The notes under the pieces were generated by a model. The model made no database searches. It was not told where the DNA came from and was given only the letters and a program-made list of their open reading frames with translations. This document shows, in pieces, positions 7,771-12,164 of a stretch of 18,191 nt of DNA. Position numbers and translations under genes: made by a program. Source of the DNA: CAMYLR01 sp039590215 (lineage in GTDB: Bacteria > Gemmatimonadota > Gemmatimonadetes > JACCXV01 > JAHWKZ01); assembly GCA_039590215.1 (NCBI GenBank), contig JBDHFX010000021.1, positions 1 to 18,191 on the forward strand, given 5' to 3'. The stretch's first letter is position 1; the number at the start of each line of letters is the position of its first letter.

Positions 7771-8250
7771 TCAGCTACCCCGCCGCTCGAGTTGCCCACA
7801 AGCGACGATCGTCGTCATGGGGCTGACCTCTTCGGCGTTGTGGATCGCGATGTAGTAGCTGCCGTCCGGGTCGAGCGGGGCCTCGAGATTTGCGGTAGCG
7901 GTGTGGTAACCCTCCGCATCCGGCTCCAGCATGGCGTAGTCCTCGGGCCTCCCGAGGATCGGCCCCTCGGAACCCTGCTCGCAGATCCCGGTGTGAATGA
8001 ACCACGGGTAGGTACCTGCCGGAAGCTTGCCGCGCAAGGTGACCGATGACCGGGCTCGCTCCGCGGTCAGCCGTGTGGTCGTCACGAAGGCGACAACGCT
8101 CTCGCTCTCGCCTTCACCCTCAAGACCAACTTGAATGTCACCGTACCATCCGGGCGCTGGCGACTGTCGTCCGGCGCGACCACCGCTCTCGGTGGCGCAG
8201 CCAACAACCATCACTGTTACGACGACCAGCGCCGTTAACGCTCTGTACAT
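7771..8250 (-). CDS. SOD-like/CHRD-like exported lipoprotein under riboswitch control
   Basis: This 159-residue protein has a lipoprotein signal (lipobox VVGC, Cys18). The rest is one beta-rich domain, about 40-155. The run SSVTLRGKLPAGTYPWFIHTG, then GPILGRPEDYAMLEPDAEG, a GSYYIAIHNAEE strand and TTIVACGQL resembles CHRD and Cu/Zn-superoxide-dismutase-like barrels. The usual histidine metal ligands are not all present: the HVH-type pair reads WFIH here, so enzymatic dismutase activity is unlikely. Cys residues in HTGIC and VACGQL could form the family's disulfide. The gene has a long untranslated leader with a GEMM-I riboswitch and a GAGGGGG ribosome site 4 nt before the ATG, so its synthesis should follow a cyclic dinucleotide, which suggests a surface or biofilm role. 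Confidence 0.78.
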   Translation of the reverse strand: MYRALTALVVVTVMVVGCATESGGRAGRQSPAPGWYGDIQVGLEGEGESESVVAFVTTTRLTAERARSSVTLRGKLPAGTYPWFIHTGICEQGSEGPILGRPEDYAMLEPDAEGYHTATANLEAPLDPDGSYYIAIHNAEEVSPMTTIVACGQLERRGS

Positions 8251-8292
8251 TTTTCCCCCTCGTGGTTGGTGCTCGGACCCTTTGAAAAGGGG

Positions 8293-8414
8293 AGACCCTG
8301 TGGCGGCTCGGCGGTCTTGAGGATCCTTCGTGGCGTCGGAGAGCGTCGCGGAGGAAGCGAAGATCCGTAGCTTTGCGTCCCCGGCTTTCGCCGGGTTTGC
8401 CTTTTTCGTGGTCT
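8293..8414 (-). ncRNA. GEMM-I (c-di-GMP-I class) riboswitch in the leader of the 7771-8250 lipoprotein gene
   Basis: On the minus strand the leader carries the hallmark of the class: ACG, AAAAAGGCAAACC, a CCCGGC-GAAA-GCCGGG hairpin with a GNRA tetraloop (8395-8380), then GGGACGCAAAGC (from about 8382 down). A second imperfect helix (GGATCTTCG with CGAAGGATCC) and GCCGAGCCGCC follow. The closing stem is AGACC (8414-8410) with GGTCT (8297-8293). In the known class this aptamer binds c-di-GMP; a variant with A at position 20 binds 3',3'-cGAMP. In my ungapped alignment that position is G, favouring c-di-GMP. Just after the closing stem, TCCCC could pair with the GGGGA of the ribosome site, suggesting translational control; no T-run terminator is seen. 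The mirror image on the plus strand looks like a terminator but is an artefact. Confidence 0.92.
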
Positions 8415-8424
8415 ACTCGCTCAC

Positions 8425-8440
8425 TGGTATCATTTTAGCA
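8425..8440 (-). promoter_or_regulatory. Extended -10 promoter upstream of the GEMM-I riboswitch
   Basis: The minus strand reads TGCTAAAAT (8440-8432), a TGn extended -10 followed by TAAAAT. A start about 7 nt downstream (near 8425) would place the aptamer at the very 5' end of the transcript, as expected for this riboswitch class. No clear -35 is visible, which extended -10 promoters tolerate. Confidence 0.55.
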
Positions 8441-8539
8441 TAGCCGGGAGCTGAGGCCCGCGTCTGTGGGAAAAGTCCCGTATCGTCGCTTCGCCCAGAC
8501 TTGCTCATGGGCACGGAGACGTGGTCGCATACACCCATA

Positions 8540-8558
8540 GGTTGTGGTAGCATAATGG
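8540..8558 (+). promoter_or_regulatory. Conserved box upstream of cyclase 1 (probable promoter region)
   Basis: The stretch GTTGTGGTAGCATAATGG (8541-8558) recurs 3.5 kb away upstream of the paralogous cyclase (12090-12107) with two differences. It lies 59 nt before the first in-frame ATG context and includes CATAAT, a 5/6 match to a -10 hexamer. It is probably the core promoter or an activator site, but no -35 is evident and the second copy (CATCAT) is a poorer match. Confidence 0.5.
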
Positions 8559-8569
8559 GATACGAATTA

Positions 8570-8616
8570 ATCGAGTCGGGATCGCTCACGCGATCCCAGC
8601 AAAGGATCGAGTCTGC
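8570..8616 (+). promoter_or_regulatory. Switch-like leader of cyclase 1: two mutually exclusive hairpins at the ribosome site
   Basis: Hairpin A pairs GGGATCGC (8578-8585) with GCGATCCC (8590-8597), a perfect 8-bp stem with loop TCAC. The 3' arm of that stem holds CGATCC (8591-8596), which can instead pair with GGATCG (8604-8609), overlapping the AAAGGA Shine-Dalgarno. The 5' arm of hairpin A and the ribosome site share the same GGATCG, so they compete for one partner. The same 45-nt element stands before the second cyclase with three substitutions, none in a stem. It could be a translational switch; a DNA operator formed by the same palindrome is the main alternative. Confidence 0.7.
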
Positions 8617-8670
8617 ATGAAAAGGATCGCTTGCGACCGCCACCCGCGACTCTGTCCGAGTCTCCAGTGA
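8617..8670 (+). CDS. Possible 17-codon leader ORF overlapping the cyclase 1 start
   Basis: ATG at 8617 follows the AAAGGA of the conserved leader at about 10 nt, the position used by the start codon of the paralogous cyclase. It encodes MKRIACDRHPRLCPSLQ and stops at a TGA overlapping an in-frame GTG (8667) of the cyclase frame. It may be a leader peptide that couples translation, or the trace of a small insertion that moved the original start. No family can be recognised in so short a peptide. Confidence 0.4.
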   Translation: MKRIACDRHPRLCPSLQ

Positions 8671-11111
8671 GCGAGGCGCTACCTCATCGGCTAGCGGCCG
8701 TATGGTTCGCTGATATCGTGGGGTTCAGCCGCCGTACAGCGGAAAACGAAGATGAAGCCCTAAAGCTCGTTCGGTTGTTCCAACAGCTGACCGAGGGCGT
8801 GGCGGGCCACTTCGGCGGTCGGGTAGTCAAGTTCACTGGCGACGGGGCGTTGGTCGAGTTTTCCAGCACCGAGGCCGCGGTCAAGGCTGCGTGCTCTCTT
8901 CGCGCCACTTTCAGCGAGCGGGCGAAAGCGTCCGGCGTCCCGGACGCCGATCTCCATATCGGTATACACGTAGGTGAAGTGGCGACGGCCCCCGACGGCG
9001 ACATCTACGGCGAGGGGTTGAATGTTGCCGCGCGACTCGAAGGCGTCGCTGAGCCGGGTCAGGTTCTCGCCAGCAAGGATGTCTGGCGGCAGCTGCGCCA
9101 GCGGCCTGGATTCGAGTTCGAGTCGCTCGGCGAACGGAAGCTCAAGGGCTACGATCGGCCGCGGGCGGTCTACGCAGTAGATGTAGAGAGCGCGCTGAAG
9201 TGGGACGTGGCCGAGGACGGCGCGTTAGGCTTCATGGGGTGGCGCGCGTTTCTGGCCAAGCTCAGGCGTCGCAAAGTGCTGCGCGCTGCCGGCATCTATA
9301 TCACGCTGGCGTTTGTGGTCGTCTCGATCGTGCTGGCGACGTTCCCCGCCTTATTGGTTCCCAGCTGGATTACGCGCGCGGTCGTGGTCGCCGTGATCGC
9401 CGGTTTTCCGCTGGCACTCGTTCTGGCCTGGGAGTTCGAGATCACACCCGAAGGAGTGAGAAGGGCCCGGCCAGTCCCCGGCGAGTCCCATCTGGCGCGG
9501 CGTGAAAAGCTCGCGTATCTCGGCTTTGGCGTCCTCATCGCGCTGGTCGGTTTAGGGCTCTCGGTTCGTTACCTGCCGATCGTGGAACAGGCGCCGGCAG
9601 GGCTCAAGCTCGACCCCAATCGACTTGCGGTTCTCTATTTCGACGATTTCAGCGAAGGTCAAGAGCTCGGCTTTCTGGTCGACGGCCTGACCGATGCCCT
9701 TATCAACGAGCTGGGTCAAGTGTCGGGCCTGGAAGTCGTCTCCCGAAGCGGTGTGCAGCCCTTCGCCGACGCGAACGTGCCGGTGGACAGCATCGCTCGC
9801 GTGCTCGACGCAGGAACTCTTGTTCAAGGCAGTGTCGCGGAGTCGGGCGATCTGCTCCGCGTGACCGTCCAGTTCATCGATGGCGCTTCGGGAACGGTGA
9901 TCGAGAGCGAGAACTTGGAGCGGCCACGAGGCGAAGTGTTCGCGCTCCAGGATGATCTGGCGCAGCAGGTCGCCGAGTTCCTCCGCCGGCGGTTGGGCGA
10001 GGAGGTGCGCCTTCGCGAGATGCGGGCCGGTTCGCAAAGCGTAGAGGCGTGGGAGCTGGTCCAGCGCGCCACCAAGGTACGGGAGGAGGCGATCCCCTTG
10101 TTGGAGGCCGGCGAGCTGGATGCGAGCGCGCTTCAATTCAACCGCGCCGACTCCCTGCTGGCTCGAGCGGAGACACTGGATCCGGCCTGGGTCGAGCCGG
10201 TCATCCAGCGCGGCTGGTTGGCGTTCTGGCGAGGGAGGCGGAGCTGGTCCTACGACCAGCAGTTATCGGCGCGCTGGTTCGAGATCGGCCTCGGCCACGC
10301 CGACCGCGCCCTGAACTTTGAGTCCGATCACCCCGAAGCACGGTCGCTGCGGGGACACCTCAAATACTGGCGCTGGATCCTGCGTATCGAGCCCGACCCG
10401 GCGCGCGCGGAGCAGCTCATCGAAGAGGCAGAGCAGGACCTGCGGGCGGCGATTGCGGCAAATCCGGCGGAGGCGGCGGCGCACGCGTTGCTCAGCGGCC
10501 TTCTGGCGGCGCGCGGCGCGACGGTCGAGGCCGCCCTCTCCGCTCGTCGGGCATACGAGGCCGACGCCTACCTTAGGGATGCCAGTGACATCCTGTGGCG
10601 GCTCTTCGTTACCGACTACGATCTGAATAAGCCAACCGAAGCGAGCCGCTGGTGCCGAGAAGGCTATGAGCGCTTCCCGGAGGAACCACGTTTCGTCGAG
10701 TGCCCGGTGTGGCACATGTCGATGCCGGGGGCGGTGCCCGATCTGGAGGAAGCGTGGACGCTTCTCGGGGAGTACGTGGAGCTCAGGCCGCCGCAAGAAC
10801 GGGAGTTTTGGCGTCGATGGATGCAATTGGCTGTGGCGGCGGCGGTGGCTCGCGCCGGGCTGGCGGACAGCGCCATGGCGGTCGCGGCTCGGGCCCGCGG
10901 AGACGAGGAGATCGACCCCGACGGCGACCTGATAGAGACCGAGGCCCTCGTATACACGATTGCGGGGGACCACGACGAAGCGGTGCGGTTGCTGACGGCT
11001 CTGGTCGAGGCGCATCCCAGCAAGAGAACCAACATCGTCGAGTCAGGGTGGTGGTACAACGATCTCAAGGCTCACCCCGGTTGGCAAGCCCTGGCGAACA
11101 GCGAAGAGTAG
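8631..11111 (+). CDS. Membrane class III nucleotide cyclase with TolB/FlgO-like and TPR-like region (cyclase 1)
   Basis: The protein is 826 residues from the TTG at 8631, which has AAAAGGA just upstream. A GTG at 8667 would align exactly with the start of the paralog and give 814. Residues about 20-185 are a cyclase domain with all key residues: metal Asp28 and Asp71, Lys67, Asp124, Asn131 and Arg135, so it is probably active. Three membrane helices follow (about 217-239, 246-267, 294-315). Residues about 330-455 are a TolB/FlgO-like domain (LAVLYFDDFSEG ... LVQGSVAESGDLLRVTVQFIDG) and 470-826 are helical TPR-like repeats, expected outside the cytoplasm. An envelope sensor controlling cyclic-nucleotide synthesis is the likely design. 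It is the paralog of 12165-15086, is followed by a strong terminator and is divergent from the riboswitch-controlled lipoprotein gene. Confidence 0.93.
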   Translation: MRPPPATLSESPVSEALPHRLAAVWFADIVGFSRRTAENEDEALKLVRLFQQLTEGVAGHFGGRVVKFTGDGALVEFSSTEAAVKAACSLRATFSERAKASGVPDADLHIGIHVGEVATAPDGDIYGEGLNVAARLEGVAEPGQVLASKDVWRQLRQRPGFEFESLGERKLKGYDRPRAVYAVDVESALKWDVAEDGALGFMGWRAFLAKLRRRKVLRAAGIYITLAFVVVSIVLATFPALLVPSWITRAVVVAVIAGFPLALVLAWEFEITPEGVRRARPVPGESHLARREKLAYLGFGVLIALVGLGLSVRYLPIVEQAPAGLKLDPNRLAVLYFDDFSEGQELGFLVDGLTDALINELGQVSGLEVVSRSGVQPFADANVPVDSIARVLDAGTLVQGSVAESGDLLRVTVQFIDGASGTVIESENLERPRGEVFALQDDLAQQVAEFLRRRLGEEVRLREMRAGSQSVEAWELVQRATKVREEAIPLLEAGELDASALQFNRADSLLARAETLDPAWVEPVIQRGWLAFWRGRRSWSYDQQLSARWFEIGLGHADRALNFESDHPEARSLRGHLKYWRWILRIEPDPARAEQLIEEAEQDLRAAIAANPAEAAAHALLSGLLAARGATVEAALSARRAYEADAYLRDASDILWRLFVTDYDLNKPTEASRWCREGYERFPEEPRFVECPVWHMSMPGAVPDLEEAWTLLGEYVELRPPQEREFWRRWMQLAVAAAVARAGLADSAMAVAARARGDEEIDPDGDLIETEALVYTIAGDHDEAVRLLTALVEAHPSKRTNIVESGWWYNDLKAHPGWQALANSEE

Positions 11112-11171
11112 TAGCGCCGCGAGCCTAACTCGTTGCGGCGTGTGAATTCATGAGCGTCGATATAATGCGCG

Positions 11172-11208
11172 CAGGGCGGCCCGTGTGGGCCGCCCTGTTC
11201 GTTCTATT
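11172..11208 (+). terminator. Rho-independent terminator after cyclase 1
   Basis: An 11-bp perfect inverted repeat (CAGGGCGGCCC at 11172-11182, complement at 11187-11197, loop GTGT) lies 60 bp after the stop of cyclase 1 and is followed on the plus strand by TTCGTTCTATT. It also lies beyond the stop of the convergent minus-strand gene at 11246, though the T tail favours the plus strand. Confidence 0.8.
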
Positions 11209-11245
11209 CAGTTAGTGACCGTTGTCGAAGCGAGGCTGCTGCTGC

Positions 11246-11911
11246 TTACTGCTCAACCGCTGCGAACGGGCTCGTCGATCCCCCCTTGCCCCCCAGGCCA
11301 CCTTCCGGTTCCGGAGCCGCGTAGAGCGGGCTCGCGGTAAAGGGACTTCCCGCGAACAGCTGGCGAAGGAAGCGGGCGGAGCTCGAACCGTTGCAGTCGG
11401 GGGTACACCTCAGATAGCAGAGGTCGGCTTTTTCATTCGCTGGGGTCAAGAACTCCAGCGACGTGGTGTTTGCTGGTGCTCGGGCCAACTGGGCTTTGTT
11501 AAACCTAGGCGTATCCGCACCGTGATACTGCACGCACATCGCGATCGTGAAGTAATCCGCTTCGTTTGTGATCGTGAATGACGGATCCGCTGAGAACGCG
11601 ACGATGGGCGCGAAAACCTTCTTGCCTGTGTTCTTCGCGTGATCCTTGAAGCGCTTCGGGTGATCAACTGACTCTGAACTCTCCGTCACCAGCGAGATCG
11701 TGACCTGCGTCCCGGGGGCAACCTTCCCCTCTCCTTCACCGATGGCGCTCGCCGGGATCTTGATGTGCGCCTTTGGTGCGTTCTGGGGCCAGCCGAGGAC
11801 AAAGTCCTCGCCCGCCACGACATCGCCGCTGACGCTAGCCTGAGCAATGGCGGATCGCTGCCACCCAACGATAAGTGCTGTGAGAAGAAGAGCCGAAATG
11901 AAGTACCGCAT
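11246..11911 (-). CDS. Secreted cysteine-containing protein of unknown function with Gly-rich tail
   Basis: The protein is 221 residues from the ATG at 11911. The frame is open to 12013, but GGAGG 5-6 nt before this ATG and the signal peptide directly after it (MRYFISALLLTALIVGW ... AIAQA) decide the start. The mature part begins with a beta-rich region (VVAGEDFVLGWPQNAPKAHIKIPASAIG, VAPGTQVTISLV) and has a later cysteine cluster (MCVQYHG, DLCYLRCTPDCNG, about 145-190) that could be disulfide-bonded. It ends in a short tail GGLGGKGGSTSPFAAVEQ. I do not recognise the family. It is divergent from cyclase 2, with which it shares a 253-bp intergenic region, a layout that repeats that of cyclase 1. 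Confidence 0.8.
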   Translation of the reverse strand: MRYFISALLLTALIVGWQRSAIAQASVSGDVVAGEDFVLGWPQNAPKAHIKIPASAIGEGEGKVAPGTQVTISLVTESSESVDHPKRFKDHAKNTGKKVFAPIVAFSADPSFTITNEADYFTIAMCVQYHGADTPRFNKAQLARAPANTTSLEFLTPANEKADLCYLRCTPDCNGSSSARFLRQLFAGSPFTASPLYAAPEPEGGLGGKGGSTSPFAAVEQ

Positions 11912-11919
11912 TGTCGCCT

Positions 11920-11936
11920 CCGAGTGGGGGTCTCGG
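11920..11936 (-). promoter_or_regulatory. Small hairpin next to the ribosome site of the 11246-11911 gene
   Basis: On the minus strand CCGAG (11936-11932) can pair with CTCGG (11924-11920) across a 7-nt loop. The second arm runs straight into the GGAGG of the ribosome site, so folding could hinder initiation. Five base pairs can arise by chance, so I hold this loosely. Confidence 0.25.
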
Positions 11937-12089
11937 GGTCTGGCTGGTCGGCAACGCGCGGATCGAACCATGTGACCCCACCGACGGATTGAGCTTACTC
12001 CGCTGAGATACATTGGGCAATCTCGCGTGTGCTGCCTGACAGCCTAGTGCCCAACGGGGCGAAGAGGCTTAGTCGCGTCTACCCCATGA

Positions 12090-12107
12090 GTTGTGGTAAC
12101 ATCATGG
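12090..12107 (+). promoter_or_regulatory. Conserved box upstream of cyclase 2 (probable promoter region)
   Basis: GTTGTGGTAACATCATGG here matches the box before cyclase 1 in 16 of 18 positions and at nearly the same distance from the conserved hairpin leader (one base longer). Its preservation together with the leader suggests a shared promoter or activator site. The hexamer CATCAT is a poor -10, so a dedicated regulator or alternative sigma factor is possible. Confidence 0.5.
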
Positions 12108-12119
12108 TCTAGCGATTTG

Positions 12120-12164
12120 ATCGAGTCGGGATCGCTCATGCGATCCCAGCGAAGGATCGAGCCT
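12120..12164 (+). promoter_or_regulatory. Switch-like leader of cyclase 2: second copy of the two-hairpin element
   Basis: Hairpin A pairs GGGATCGC (12128-12135) with GCGATCCC (12140-12147), loop TCAT. The alternative pairs CGATCC (12141-12146) with GGATCG (12154-12159), covering the GAAGGA Shine-Dalgarno 8 nt before the ATG. The three differences from the copy at 8570 are all transitions and fall in the loop, the spacer and after the second stem, so both alternative structures are kept intact. Confidence 0.7.

Noticed and set aside
8380..8406. Plus-strand hairpin CCCGGC-TTTC-GCCGGG followed by TTTGCCTTTTT, resembling a terminator
   Set aside because: It is the complement of the tetraloop hairpin and GGCAAACC segment of the minus-strand GEMM-I riboswitch, and no plus-strand gene ends before it.
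9552..10136. Minus-strand open frame inside cyclase 1, and similar frames at 10263-11015
   Set aside because: These are antisense shadows of a well-supported high-GC coding region with no domain pattern of their own.
11912..12013. N-terminal extension of the 11246-11911 secreted protein
   Set aside because: It precedes a normal signal peptide and GGAGG lies just before the internal ATG.
11950..12030. Minus-strand tRNA-like stretch with CTCAGCGGAGTAAGCTC and GGTTCGATCC
   Set aside because: The T-arm, anticodon arm and acceptor stem do not pair, so it is at best a decayed remnant and more likely chance.
12093..12164. 24-residue N-terminal extension of cyclase 2 from an upstream GTG-type start
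   Set aside because: It would translate the conserved hairpin leader, and GAAGGA is ideally placed for the ATG at 12165.
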